Shown here: positions 8,989-19,641 of the stretch, piece after piece
How the letters are laid out: each line of letters starts with the position of its first letter
How positions within the stretch are numbered: position 1 is the stretch's first letter
NCBI GenBank assembly: GCA_002842095.1
Contig: PHCB01000014.1
Span: 1 to 64,000 of the forward strand
Direction of reading: 5' to 3'
From: a candidate division BRC1 bacterium HGW-BRC1-1
GTDB taxonomy: Bacteria > Sumerlaeota > Sumerlaeia > Sumerlaeales > Sumerlaeaceae
Length of the DNA stretch: 64,000 nt
Made by a program: the position numbers and the translations under genes
The notes under the pieces: model-generated
Told to the model about the DNA's origin: nothing
What the model saw: only the letters and a program-made list of their open reading frames with translations
The model's database searches: none

Positions 8989-9657
8989 ATGCCCATGAAT
9001 CCAGTTTCGCTCAACTACAAACTCCACCTTGGCGTGGAAATGGGACCGGGTGCGGTCATCGGGGACTACTGTATCGTGGGTGTTCCTCCGTCGCGACGAA
9101 GCGATGGGGAGCTTCTCACGGTCATCGGACCCGATGCGCTGTTGCGTTCCCACACTGTTATTTACGCAGGCAACCTCATCGGCGCGCGATTCGCCACCGG
9201 CCACGGCGCGCTGGTGCGCGAGGAGAACACGATCGGCGACGATGTTAGCATCGGTAGCCACTCCATCATCGAGCATCACGTTACCCTCGCCAATGGTGTG
9301 CGGGTTCACTCCGGCGCGTTCATACCGGAATTCTCTGTGCTGGAAGAGGGCGCGTGGATCGGCCCCCACGTGGTTTTCACCAATGTGCTGCATCCTCTTT
9401 GTCCTGAAGTCAGCAAGTGCATCAAGGGCGCGACCATCGGAGCCGGAGCGAAAATCGGTGCCAACAGCACTCTCCTACCCGGCATTGTGGTCGGCCCCAT
9501 GGCGCTCGTTGCCGCGGGTTCGGTGGTTGTGCACGACGTTCCCGCTCGGGCTGTGGTGGCCGGAAACCCGGCCCGGGTGATCAAAACCATCGACGAACTT
9601 GGTTGCCCCTGGGATTACGTTGCCCACCCCTATCCACCCGAGAACACTCTCCCATGA
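8989..9657 (+). CDS. Left-handed beta-helix (hexapeptide repeat) acyltransferase
   Basis: A 222-residue protein made of hexapeptide repeats such as VGPDAL-type, IGDDVSIGSHS, IGAGAKIGANS and VGPMALVAAGSVV. It has a His-containing loop in the middle (VVFTNVLHP) and the end typical of sugar O/N-acetyltransferases (VPARAVVAGNPARVIK). Such enzymes transfer acetyl or acyl groups to nucleotide-sugar amines or similar acceptors in surface polysaccharide synthesis. The second ATG at 8995 is an alternative start. No sugar-nucleotide genes flank it, so the acceptor cannot be inferred. Confidence 0.8.
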   Translation: MPMNPVSLNYKLHLGVEMGPGAVIGDYCIVGVPPSRRSDGELLTVIGPDALLRSHTVIYAGNLIGARFATGHGALVREENTIGDDVSIGSHSIIEHHVTLANGVRVHSGAFIPEFSVLEEGAWIGPHVVFTNVLHPLCPEVSKCIKGATIGAGAKIGANSTLLPGIVVGPMALVAAGSVVVHDVPARAVVAGNPARVIKTIDELGCPWDYVAHPYPPENTLP

Positions 9658-9754
9658 AACAGCCCTCCCTTCGGCTGTAGAGATGAAAAACCGAGAATCC
9701 CGCGGCCATAGCATTATCTTATTGCGCTTGGGCCCTTCGCGGCAAAAGATTGGT

Positions 9755-11145
<1,391 letters not shown>

Positions 11146-11169
11146 AAAAATAGCTGAATCCGAATGTTG

Positions 11170-11208
11170 CCGTCCCTCTCCCCCATTCAGGGAAGGGACG
11201 GTTTTTTT
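11170..11208 (+). terminator. Rho-independent terminator of purA
   Basis: CCGTCCCT pairs with AGGGACGG with further C/G pairs inside, followed by TTTTTTT at 11202-11208. It begins about 25 bp after the purA stop and reaches the 3' end of the convergent lnt gene. Confidence 0.9.
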
Positions 11209-13012
11209 ATTGCTCGGGCGTGCGCCCCTTGCGGCGCGAAGCGTAAACAAGATGCAGCAGGGTGAGGGTCAGGAAGACCAGACACGACGCTCCAAACCAG
11301 TCGCCATAACGCACATAGAACGACGGGCGGCCCGGCCATGCTTGAGGCAACGACCCGATCAAATGCCCCTCCTGCTGAAACGGCAGTGAAGCGACCACAT
11401 ACCCACTGGGGTCTATTATCGCGCTGATTCCCGTATTGGCGGCGCGCAGCACCGGCAGTCGTGTTTCCACAGCCCGGAACACCGATTGCACGAAGTGCTG
11501 TCGGGGTCCGCTGCGGGATAGTGACGAAATAAGTGGGAGACGAAACAGCCGCGAAAAAAATCCACCGCGGGCGATGGCGTAGTCGGGTGAGTACCAGGCA
11601 TCGTTCGTGATGACGGCGATAAAATCGCCACCCTCCTGAGCAATGCCCCGGGCAAGGGTGGCGAAGGTGCTTTCGAAGCAGATCATGGCTCCATATTTCG
11701 TCCCGGAAGTTTCAAACATGGTTTGATCAAGGCCGGGCTGAAAGCTGCCAACCATCATGATCTTCTCCTGAAGGCCGGGAATGGACCCGAGAATGGGCGC
11801 CGTCTCTCCAAAAGGAACGAGTCGGATTTTATCGTAAACAGATGAGGTCAACCCATCCCGCGCGGAAGCCAGCCACGCCGAGGTGAAGTTCGCCATGGGT
11901 CCACTCTCCATGGGTTGCGTGGTTCCATCCGGAGCAATGCCGGGGACAAGCTCCGGCAGACGCCAATCGCGCCCCGGCGTGTGGGGAGCGCTGTTGATAC
12001 GGCGACGGTAATCGGTGAGGGTCTCGCGGCGGTCTGCCCCGAAAAGAATATCGGCCTCAAGGTTGTGAGCCACTTCACCCATCACTTGATGAAGGCGGGT
12101 ATCGTAAACGAAATACGGGCTGATGAACGCAGCCTCGGGGAGTATGTAAAGCTGCGGCGTTGGCGTGGTTTCCCAGGCAGACTTCATGAGCTTGAAATGC
12201 CGCTCAGTCATGCCCAGTTCAATTTCTATGCGGCGCGCCTCGGAAGTTTCCGGGTCGTAAGCGTTCCATTTATCGACCTGAGAAATATTGGGTTGAATGA
12301 GAGCGAAGCGGAGAGTCGGCAGAGGGGGGAACTTTGGGATTGCAAAAGCCATAATGTAACAATAGATCAAAGCCACAACCCCGACCGCACAGATGACATT
12401 GACCAGACGCTCACCAGTTGTGGAGACCCTTTTCCTCCGAGTTATGCTGCCCGCGATGAAAGCGTTCACCGAAACAATCAGAAATGAAATCCCGTATACT
12501 CCCCAAATATCGGCTGATTGGATGAGGTTGCCACTGGCTGCCTGGGAGTGCCCGAGGAAGTTCCAAGGGAAGGCGATTTCGCCAAAGGAACGGGCGTACT
12601 CAACGCCTGCCCACAATGCTCCCACTGCCAGACTGGCCGGCACCACAGGCCATTTGCGCATAATGTGAGTGGCGGCAAAGGCAAAGAATATCACAAACCC
12701 CGCGAGAACCAACACCAGCAAAGGGATCGCCAAGGGAATAAACGGGTTAAAAAACACGAGGGTGTTAAGCCAGAAGAGCGAACCATAGTGCCAGGTTCCA
12801 GCAAACACAATTGTTGCCCATGCAATCATCTTATTGTTTAATCTTGGCAGCGCCACCAAGTAAGGAACCAGAGCGACCCACGCCAGCCACCAGGCTGAGA
12901 AGTCCGCGAAAATGAACGTACCGCACAAACCAGCAATGAAAGCGCCGATAAGCGCTACTCGGTTGTCCGCACATTCCTTGAAACTCGGAAAAAGAGATCG
13001 AATCCTGGCCAT
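11207..13012 (-). CDS. lnt: Apolipoprotein N-acyltransferase
   Basis: A 601-residue inner-membrane enzyme that adds the third acyl chain to lipoproteins. The N-terminal half has several hydrophobic helices (GLCGTFIFADFSAWWLAWVAL, then others to about residue 230). The C-terminal half is a nitrilase domain with the catalytic triad visible as Glu in ILPEAAF, Lys in YDKIRLVPFGE and Cys in GAMICFES, followed by ITNDAWY. It is somewhat longer than the E. coli protein owing to an insertion between Glu and Lys. ATG 13012 is chosen; a TTG at 13072 would overlap folD and has no better ribosome site. It is downstream of folD, hence probably co-transcribed. Its presence supports a diderm cell. Confidence 0.92.
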   Translation of the reverse strand: MARIRSLFPSFKECADNRVALIGAFIAGLCGTFIFADFSAWWLAWVALVPYLVALPRLNNKMIAWATIVFAGTWHYGSLFWLNTLVFFNPFIPLAIPLLVLVLAGFVIFFAFAATHIMRKWPVVPASLAVGALWAGVEYARSFGEIAFPWNFLGHSQAASGNLIQSADIWGVYGISFLIVSVNAFIAGSITRRKRVSTTGERLVNVICAVGVVALIYCYIMAFAIPKFPPLPTLRFALIQPNISQVDKWNAYDPETSEARRIEIELGMTERHFKLMKSAWETTPTPQLYILPEAAFISPYFVYDTRLHQVMGEVAHNLEADILFGADRRETLTDYRRRINSAPHTPGRDWRLPELVPGIAPDGTTQPMESGPMANFTSAWLASARDGLTSSVYDKIRLVPFGETAPILGSIPGLQEKIMMVGSFQPGLDQTMFETSGTKYGAMICFESTFATLARGIAQEGGDFIAVITNDAWYSPDYAIARGGFFSRLFRLPLISSLSRSGPRQHFVQSVFRAVETRLPVLRAANTGISAIIDPSGYVVASLPFQQEGHLIGSLPQAWPGRPSFYVRYGDWFGASCLVFLTLTLLHLVYASRRKGRTPEQ

Positions 13013-13038
13013 GACAGAACGGCGTGGCGATGCTTCTT

Positions 13039-13932
13039 TCACGGTGTTTTGCCGGTCAAAGCTTGGGCGCAATGAAGGGTGTTGGCCATCAACATGGCAA
13101 TGGTCATGGGTCCGACCCCACCAGGAACAGGAGTGATTGCACTGGCAATCTTTGTGGCAACATTGAATTCTACGTCGCCCACAAGGCGCGTTCCTCGCGG
13201 GGAGGCGGGGTCGTCTATTCGGTTGATCCCGACGTCAATGACTGTCGCTCCGGGCTTGATCCACTCCCCCTTCACGAACTCGGGTGAACCAATGGCGGCC
13301 ACCACAATGTCCGCTCGGCGGATAATGTCGGGCAGGTTGCTGCTGCGGGAATGACAGACGCAAACCGTGGCGTCACCTCCAGGGCCCTTGCGCATGAGAA
13401 GCTGGGCCACCGGTTTGCCAACAATGTTGCTGCGCCCGATGATAACCGCAAACTTTCCGGCCGTCTCAATTCCCTCTTCCAACAACAAGCGGTGGATTCC
13501 GAGGGGAGTACACGGCACCGGCGCAGACAGACCCAGCGAGAGTTTGCCAACGTTCACGGGATGAAATCCGTCGACGTCTTTTTCCGGTCGGATCCGTTGC
13601 AACAACGCCTGCTCGTCCAGATGCGCCGGCAGTGGCAGTTGCAGCAGGATGCCATGCACACGCCCATCAGCGTTCAGCGTATCAATCTCGGCCTCCACCT
13701 CACGCTGGGTAGCGGTGGCCGGAAGGCTGTGAATCTCAGAGAACCAGCCCAGTTCGAGACAGGCCTTGCGTTTGTTGCGGACGTAAACCTGCGAGGCCGG
13801 GTTTTCGCCAACCAGCACGACAATTAAACCGGGGATAACCGAGGTCCGCGCAGTAAACGCTGCGGCGTCCTCCCCCACCTTGCTTCGCACCCGTGCTGCA
13901 ATTGCTTTTCCATCGATAATTTTAGCGCTCAT
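13039..13932 (-). CDS. folD: Bifunctional methylene-THF dehydrogenase / methenyl-THF cyclohydrolase
   Basis: A 297-residue one-carbon enzyme interconverting 5,10-methylene-, methenyl- and 10-formyl-tetrahydrofolate. It shows the catalytic region YVRNKRKACLELGW with the conserved Tyr and Lys, the substrate loop GILLQLPLPAHLDEQ, PEKDVDGFHPVNVGKL, CTPLGIHRLL, the nucleotide motif IIGRSNIVGKPVAQLL and the C-terminal TPVPGGVGPMTIAML. ATG 13932 (MSAKIIDGKAIA) matches the family start; the frame continues upstream to 14016 with no family resemblance. The order hemC, prenyltransferase, folD, lnt on the same strand suggests one transcript. Confidence 0.96.
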   Translation of the reverse strand: MSAKIIDGKAIAARVRSKVGEDAAAFTARTSVIPGLIVVLVGENPASQVYVRNKRKACLELGWFSEIHSLPATATQREVEAEIDTLNADGRVHGILLQLPLPAHLDEQALLQRIRPEKDVDGFHPVNVGKLSLGLSAPVPCTPLGIHRLLLEEGIETAGKFAVIIGRSNIVGKPVAQLLMRKGPGGDATVCVCHSRSSNLPDIIRRADIVVAAIGSPEFVKGEWIKPGATVIDVGINRIDDPASPRGTRLVGDVEFNVATKIASAITPVPGGVGPMTIAMLMANTLHCAQALTGKTP

Positions 13933-13997
13933 GGGAGGGCAGTTTGAGGAGCCGGAGGGGATCAATGCAATTGCGAAATGCTCGCCGCCGCATGGGA

Positions 13998-14873
13998 TCA
14001 GATGCGACTGAACCACCAGAAGGCGGCCACCACCACCACATCGCTCAAAGCCCAGAGGCGGAGTGCGCGGTACATCCCTGCCTGATGGGGGTATGCCTTG
14101 AATTGTTCAAACCAATGGAAGGTGAACACAAGCCAGAGCAAGGTGGGCACGGCTAACAACATGGCGCCCGCCGCGCCCAGGTCCGCCTGAAAAGCAGCCC
14201 ATTGTTGCAGCCCCAACGTAACTATCAAAGCGGCAAGCGAGAGCAGCAACACGCGGCGCGGTCCGACAATAATTGCCAGGGTACGGTCTCCGCGCGCAGA
14301 ATCCTCGGGCACCTGATAAATCTGCGTCATGGGATAAAATGCCGCGAAGAGAAAGGCGAAGCTTGCCGCAAGCACCCACGTGATCACCTGAAGGTTGCCC
14401 GCTGAAGCAGCTCCCGCAGCGAAAGTTAGCGCCCCATAGCCGATCATATTTACAACCAGATCGGCTCCGGCGACGGCTTTCAGGCGGATGGGCGGCACGC
14501 TATAGAGCAGGGACAAAAACAAACAGATCGCGTAACAAACAAAGAAAGCCCAATTGACGGTATAAGCCAGCGCCAATCCTCCGAACATGAGAACCACGGC
14601 AACCCAGCCCAGTCCGGCTGGAATGGGTGGCGGCGAGTTGAGATACCCGATGTCGCCCTCGTCACGATCGAAGGCGCTGTTAATTGCCAGCGTTCCTCCA
14701 TTGAGAAAAACAGCCCAGAGGATTGCTCCGAGAACAAGTGACCCAATGGGCCACTGCCCCGCGACACGACCTTCCAGAAAAAGTGCGGCCCCGGCACCGG
14801 CGCAGAAATGAGCAATCACCACAACCCACGAACGGGGTCGGAGGTGAAGGATTGTGTCCCTCAACCAACTCAT
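13998..14873 (-). CDS. UbiA-superfamily prenyltransferase
   Basis: A 291-residue polytopic membrane protein with about eight helices. The first Asp-rich motif is NSAFDRDEGD near residue 65-75 and the second is QVPEDSARGDRTLA near residue 185-195, the Mg-diphosphate-binding motifs of the UbiA superfamily. The family transfers prenyl chains to aromatic or lipid acceptors (quinones, haem O, chlorophyll, archaeal-type lipids). It follows hemC by 10 bp, which could suggest a haem-related acceptor, but protohaem farnesyltransferase motifs are not obvious and no oxidase genes are nearby. A second UbiA homologue at 56.8 kb is the better menaquinone candidate. ATG 14873 follows AAGGAAA at ideal spacing. 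Confidence 0.82.
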   Translation of the reverse strand: MSWLRDTILHLRPRSWVVVIAHFCAGAGAALFLEGRVAGQWPIGSLVLGAILWAVFLNGGTLAINSAFDRDEGDIGYLNSPPPIPAGLGWVAVVLMFGGLALAYTVNWAFFVCYAICLFLSLLYSVPPIRLKAVAGADLVVNMIGYGALTFAAGAASAGNLQVITWVLAASFAFLFAAFYPMTQIYQVPEDSARGDRTLAIIVGPRRVLLLSLAALIVTLGLQQWAAFQADLGAAGAMLLAVPTLLWLVFTFHWFEQFKAYPHQAGMYRALRLWALSDVVVVAAFWWFSRI

Positions 14874-14883
14874 CAAATTTTCC

Positions 14884-15816
14884 TTACTGAGCTGGTGCGC
14901 GCAGAATTTCCTCGCCGCCCCGCTTGAGAATGTCTTCTGCCGCCTGCTCGGCAAGCTTCTCTGCTTCCTCGCGCTTGCCGCTCACTTCGACAGCCTCAAA
15001 TCGCTTTCCATCCGGAGAGCAAACCATGCCATTTATTACAACCCGGTCTCCCTTGAGTGTGCAAAGGCAACCAGCGGCTGAATGGCAATCCGCACCGAGC
15101 ACACGGATAAAAGCGCGCTCCGCAGCGGCGCAGATGGATTCGTCCGCGATATCGATGGCCGACCAAAGCTGGCTGAATTTAGAATCGACGGGAGCCTCCA
15201 CGCACAGCATTCCCTGCCCTGCTGCCGGCACCATTTTCTCGGGAGAGAAATTTTCAGAGATATCCATGCTGATGCCGAGACGCTCCATGCCGGCGGCAGC
15301 AACGATGATGCCGTCGAATCCACCCTCGCGCAATCTCCGCAGACGCGAGTCGACATTGCCGCGCATCGATCGAATGTTAAGGTCCGGGCGCAATCGCAAG
15401 AGTTGTCCCGCGCGTCGAACGCTGGAAGTGCCGATGTGAGCACCGGGAGGCAGATTTTCCAATGACTTGCCGGTCCTCGAAACGAGTGCGTCGCGTGGAT
15501 CGACCCGCTCAGCCACAGCCACAATGGCCATGTCTTCGGGAATGTCGCCGGGGACATCTTTCATACTGTGCACGGCGGCGTCGGCTTTGCCCTCACGAAT
15601 GGCATCTTCGAGATCGAAAACGAAGGCGCCCTTGTTGCCAAACTCGGTGACGGGTCTGTCGAGATGAACGTCCGGCGCGGTCGTAACGGTAACAAGTTCA
15701 ACCTCAAGGTCGGGGCGAACCCTGGTTATGGCATCAGCAACGCGCTGAGTCTGGGTCAGGGCGAGCTTGCTGCCTCGCGTGGCCAGACGAATAGTGGCTT
15801 TGGATTTTTCAGTCAT
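14884..15816 (-). CDS. hemC: Hydroxymethylbilane synthase (porphobilinogen deaminase)
   Basis: A 310-residue enzyme that polymerises four porphobilinogens to hydroxymethylbilane in tetrapyrrole synthesis. Recognisable parts are RLATRGSKLALTQTQRVAD at the start, VHSMKDVPGDIPEDM with the catalytic Asp region, GTSSVRRAGQLLRLRPDL, IRGNVDSRLRRLREG-like text, and LGADCHSAAGCLC carrying the cysteine that anchors the dipyrromethane cofactor. The canonical cofactor loop is usually CQVPIG; here it is CHSAAG, a common variant. ATG 15816 fits the family start. Immediately followed by the prenyltransferase gene. It serves haem, sirohaem or cobamide synthesis, but no other hem gene is in the window. Confidence 0.95.
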   Translation of the reverse strand: MTEKSKATIRLATRGSKLALTQTQRVADAITRVRPDLEVELVTVTTAPDVHLDRPVTEFGNKGAFVFDLEDAIREGKADAAVHSMKDVPGDIPEDMAIVAVAERVDPRDALVSRTGKSLENLPPGAHIGTSSVRRAGQLLRLRPDLNIRSMRGNVDSRLRRLREGGFDGIIVAAAGMERLGISMDISENFSPEKMVPAAGQGMLCVEAPVDSKFSQLWSAIDIADESICAAAERAFIRVLGADCHSAAGCLCTLKGDRVVINGMVCSPDGKRFEAVEVSGKREEAEKLAEQAAEDILKRGGEEILRAPAQ

Positions 15817-15849
15817 GCGGACCATTTGCGTCAATCTGTGACATATCGC

Positions 15850-15889
15850 AAACAAAAACCCCCCGCATCCTCAAAAGGAGCGGGGGGTT
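15850..15889 (-). terminator. Terminator after the DUF3352-like gene
   Basis: Read on the minus strand, AACCCCCCGC and GCGGGGGGTT form a 10-bp stem followed by TTTTTGTTT. It begins about 30 bp after the stop at 15918 and isolates that gene from hemC, whose start is just downstream. Confidence 0.85.
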
Positions 15890-15917
15890 ATCCTTAACGC
15901 TGGTTAAGATTTTCGAT

Positions 15918-17678
15918 TTAATTCAGGAGCAAGACACCCTTGCCGACCCATGCTCCCTCGGCATCACTGGACTGCACCGAGTAGACCGTCTTGAAAACAC
16001 GCAGTGCTTCGATGAACGGTTTGGTGTCGCCAAGGTTGGGCAGGCTAAGGATGGCTTCCCACACGGCCGTCAAATTTGCATACTGAACAACGTTGCTATC
16101 CATCCCAACGCGTGCAGAAAGCGCCTTATATTCGGCGGTGGCACCCAGACCCGTTTCGGGTTGGGCCTTCAGCGCGATCATTTTCTTCATGCTTTCCATG
16201 CTCGTGCCGATGAGCAGATGATTGCCCGTGAGGACGAAACCGGGGGCAAGGCTGGGGCTGACAGGAACCGGGAAATACTTGATCGTGTCGTTACCGACCT
16301 TTTCGCTTTTGAATCCGGCGGGAGCGGAATTGGAGGGATCATTCCCAGCGGCACCCATGAGCGCGCCAAGCTGCGCGTTAACCATTTTTTCGAGGCCGTC
16401 CAGAACCTTCTGCATCTTTGCCTTATCTTTAACGCTGAAGACAAAGGCGGCGTCCACATCGGGAATTTCCGAGCCGGCGGACATCCGGACATTATTGATC
16501 AGCACTGCCATTTCATTGCCGAAGGCGGGGAGCAGATCCTTGGTAATGGAGAAGCCCAGAAGCGGCTCTGCGGACTCAAGCTGCTTGTCGAGATCCGCCT
16601 GGGGATTATCACCCGAGATGGCCTTGGAGACTTCCTTGGCACCCGAGTAGAACATGGGCATATCGATGAGGTTCACGCCCATGGCGATCATTGCTTTTGC
16701 CGGGGCAAAACCCATGACTTCCATCTGCTTTACCGCAGGATAAGTTTTGGTGAGAGCAAGCCATGGCGATTTTGAATCGGTGCTGAAGGGCTGATAGGAA
16801 TAGCCCTCGATATCCTTGGGATTAATCTTCATGGAGGCGCCACCCATGGTATCGGGCGAGAGGCTCATAACCATATCCTGGAAAGCCTTCATGGGTGGGG
16901 GCACATCACCCTGAAGCTTGTAGGCCGCTTTGGGATTTACCAGATAATAGACTTCGCCCGGATGCGCCTCAAGGGCCTTGGCGATGCGTTCGTATTGGGC
17001 GTTGCCAACCAACAATTCCTCTTTGCTCTCAACCTTGGAACGGTCGATGAGGGCACGGATTTCGTCGCGACTATTTGTGACGAAAAGCAAATCGCCGGTC
17101 TGCACATAGTAAGGCGTTTCATATTTGCCCGGAATCTTCCGGTACGAGACGCCTTTATATTCCTCCACAGCGGCCTTCACTTCGGCGGGGGTCGTTCCCG
17201 AGGTGGCATCGTCCGTTTCACTGGAAGCCTTGATGGCGGCCTTTTCAGCGAGATCGAGAAGCTTCTGCAGCTTGTCTTTGTCGGAGACGGTTAACACGAA
17301 AGCCATCACGCCGTCATCCACGCTTTCGCCTACGCGCACATAGATATCGGCAGACTTGATGACCTGAGAGAGCGTGTCTCCATCAAGAGGAAAACCGAGT
17401 GCTGTTTCAATGGTCTTCAGTTGCTTTTCAAAATCCTCAATCTTCGCCTTCACATCAGGATTTGCGATGACCTTGTTATAGGTCGAGTAAATGGAGTTTG
17501 CCTTCCACGCAGTCCAGAACGCCGGGACATCGGGCATGGTGACAACATATGCTGATTTTGCGGGAATGAGTTTTGGGTTTGCCGATTTTGCGACCGATGG
17601 AGCGGCCGACAAACCTGTAATGGCCAAAGCTGCACCGAGAACGATGCCCCGGGTGAGCCTGCTGGTGTTGGAAATCAT
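15918..17678 (-). CDS. Secreted protein resembling DUF3352
   Basis: A 586-residue exported protein with a signal peptide of about 30 residues (LGAALAITGLSAAPSVAKS). The body alternates strands and helices and has phrases typical of DUF3352-like proteins: LIPAKSAYVVTMPDVPAFW, VYVRVG-type strands, MAFVLTVSDKDKLQKLLDL and later FVFSVKDKAKMQKVLDGLEKM, so the chain seems to contain an internal duplication. FVLTGNHLLIGTSMESMKKM near the end is also characteristic. No catalytic motif is visible; the family's role is unknown, presumably periplasmic. It is monocistronic with its own terminator. Confidence 0.7.
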   Translation of the reverse strand: MISNTSRLTRGIVLGAALAITGLSAAPSVAKSANPKLIPAKSAYVVTMPDVPAFWTAWKANSIYSTYNKVIANPDVKAKIEDFEKQLKTIETALGFPLDGDTLSQVIKSADIYVRVGESVDDGVMAFVLTVSDKDKLQKLLDLAEKAAIKASSETDDATSGTTPAEVKAAVEEYKGVSYRKIPGKYETPYYVQTGDLLFVTNSRDEIRALIDRSKVESKEELLVGNAQYERIAKALEAHPGEVYYLVNPKAAYKLQGDVPPPMKAFQDMVMSLSPDTMGGASMKINPKDIEGYSYQPFSTDSKSPWLALTKTYPAVKQMEVMGFAPAKAMIAMGVNLIDMPMFYSGAKEVSKAISGDNPQADLDKQLESAEPLLGFSITKDLLPAFGNEMAVLINNVRMSAGSEIPDVDAAFVFSVKDKAKMQKVLDGLEKMVNAQLGALMGAAGNDPSNSAPAGFKSEKVGNDTIKYFPVPVSPSLAPGFVLTGNHLLIGTSMESMKKMIALKAQPETGLGATAEYKALSARVGMDSNVVQYANLTAVWEAILSLPNLGDTKPFIEALRVFKTVYSVQSSDAEGAWVGKGVLLLN

Positions 17679-17779
17679 TTGGTTCTCCTTGGTTGTTGTG
17701 GACGGATAGTTTTGTGTCCCCGATACTTTCGGGAACCGGTCATTCTTTCAAGAGCAAAAAAGATGCATTGTAAGGCCGT

Positions 17780-19462
17780 CTAAAATTTGGCTACAAGCAG
17801 GGTAAGATCATCGAACTGTTCATGCTGCCCTCGAAACTGTAACGTCGCAGTGTGGATGGAATCCCGTACTTCGACAGCGCTTTTTCCCCGGTTGTTGCGT
17901 GCGACCTCCATCAAACGGTCGAGTCCGAAAACTTCATCGTCGGCGTTGTGGCTGTCGGTGATGCCATCTGTATAAATGACAAGCATGTCGCCTGGTGCAA
18001 ACGTCACAAAATCTGACTGATAGTCGACCATTTCCATAATGCCAAGGAAGCAGCCCCCGGCTTCGAGAGGGATGATATCACCATTGGCTCGGAAGATAAC
18101 CGGATAAACGTGGCCGGCGTTGGTAAACTCGAAGCTCATGTCTCCCGGGTTCAGGACACCGTAGAACATCGTCGCGAACATGTTGTTGCTGGCATCGCGG
18201 CATGTCCAGCGGTTGACAGCTCCGACCACCCCGGCCACACCATGGCGCCCTCCGAGGTGCGTTTCCATGCGCACTGAGGCCCTGATGGTGGCCGTGAGGA
18301 TTGCGGCAGCAACCCCCTTGCCACTCACATCCGCCACCACAATGGCAATGCGCCCGTCTTCAAGTCGGATGAAATCGTAAAAGTCACCGCCCACCTTTCG
18401 GGCCGGCAACGACATGGCGGCCATTTCGACGCCGGGAGTATGCGGGAATGACTTGGGCAGCAGATTCGTCTGGATCGTGCGGGCAATTTCCAATTCGCGA
18501 TCGAGCGCTTGCTGATGCAAACTCTGCTGATAAAGCCGGGCATTGCTGATGGCCAGCGCAGCCTGATTGGCGATACCCGAAATAAGCTCCAACTCGTCAT
18601 TGGTATAAGAGACCAGGTCGAGTTCCTGAGTGTCGACATAGATGACGCCCAGAACCTCCTCCTTCACAACCAGCGGCGCGCAGATGGCGGATCGTATGCG
18701 CGAGAGCGCAACCGATTCGTTCGCGGAAAAACGCAAATCCGAGACCGCATCACTGACCAGAATGGCGACCTGCTCAGACATGGCGCGCTCCACGATCCCC
18801 TGACTGATGGTGATCTCTTCGGTGTCGCCGCTGTTCGAGCGCACGACAACCGGTTCGAGAACATTTTCCACTTGATCCACCAGCAGGATGACGCCTCGGG
18901 TGGGTTTGACCACCCGCCACAGGATATCGAGAATATGCTCCAACAACTCTTCCGTGTTGAGAATAGACCGTATGCTGTCGGCCACCTGATAGAGAACTTT
19001 GAGACGTTCAAAGGGATCACGCAGGACCCCGGCCTCCACGGATTCGGGCATGACGCCGGCCCCGGTGCTCGATTCAATGCGTCGTTCTTCACGCGAAGCG
19101 GAAATCTCCTCCTTTACCATCCGCACCCTGCCGGACCCCGAAACATCCACGGCGTTGAAGGAGTCGCTGTCATGCTCGCGTTCAAAAACCAGCACGGTGT
19201 CGCCCACCTGGAGGCGGTCTCCGCTCTTCAGAAGAACGCGGCCGACAAGGGGATCTTCGTTCAAGAGCGTGCCATTCTTGCTCCCGAGGTCCTCCGCAAC
19301 GTAACTGTTCCGTTGCATGCGCAAGACAGTGTGGTGGCGACTGGCGCGTTTATCCGCCATTTGAATGGTGCACGACGCACTGCGGCCAAGGGTAACTGCC
19401 TCGTCGCGCAGTATGTAAACCATTCCGGCATCGGCACCAGATTCAACGATGAGACGCGGCAT
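17780..19462 (-). CDS. FHA-GAF-PP2C (SpoIIE-type) serine phosphatase
   Basis: A 560-residue cytoplasmic signalling protein. Residues 1-95 are a forkhead-associated domain (VTLGRSASCTIQMAD, SRHHTVLR, DLGSKNGT), which reads phosphothreonine. Residues 150-320 are a GAF domain (GVILLVDQ, SAICAPLVVKEEVLGVIYVDT). A coiled segment leads to a SpoIIE/RsbU phosphatase domain from about 345 (KVGGDFYDFIRL, VVADVSGKGVAAAILTA, TNAGHVYPVI, GDMLVIYTDGITDSHN), with the metal-binding Asp residues present. Such proteins usually dephosphorylate anti-anti-sigma partners. No anti-sigma or STAS gene is adjacent, so its partner is unknown. Confidence 0.92.
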   Translation of the reverse strand: MPRLIVESGADAGMVYILRDEAVTLGRSASCTIQMADKRASRHHTVLRMQRNSYVAEDLGSKNGTLLNEDPLVGRVLLKSGDRLQVGDTVLVFEREHDSDSFNAVDVSGSGRVRMVKEEISASREERRIESSTGAGVMPESVEAGVLRDPFERLKVLYQVADSIRSILNTEELLEHILDILWRVVKPTRGVILLVDQVENVLEPVVVRSNSGDTEEITISQGIVERAMSEQVAILVSDAVSDLRFSANESVALSRIRSAICAPLVVKEEVLGVIYVDTQELDLVSYTNDELELISGIANQAALAISNARLYQQSLHQQALDRELEIARTIQTNLLPKSFPHTPGVEMAAMSLPARKVGGDFYDFIRLEDGRIAIVVADVSGKGVAAAILTATIRASVRMETHLGGRHGVAGVVGAVNRWTCRDASNNMFATMFYGVLNPGDMSFEFTNAGHVYPVIFRANGDIIPLEAGGCFLGIMEMVDYQSDFVTFAPGDMLVIYTDGITDSHNADDEVFGLDRLMEVARNNRGKSAVEVRDSIHTATLQFRGQHEQFDDLTLLVAKF

Positions 19463-19641
19463 GCATTCTCCCTGGTCGCAAAGTCCCTGTGCAGCGGTCA
19501 GTCATTAGCCCCTTCTTTTCACCTACCATTTCGATTTGGAGGCATAATCCACCCAGTACCCCGTATAGCAAGAACGGTCTTCGACCAAAGCAGGCAGTAA
19601 AATAGCCCACTCCATCATCTTGCGGATTGTCTACAGAAACC

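Noticed and set aside
18509-19600. 363-codon plus-strand frame opposite the FHA-GAF-PP2C gene
   Set aside because: Antisense artefact; the minus-strand protein has three recognisable domains.
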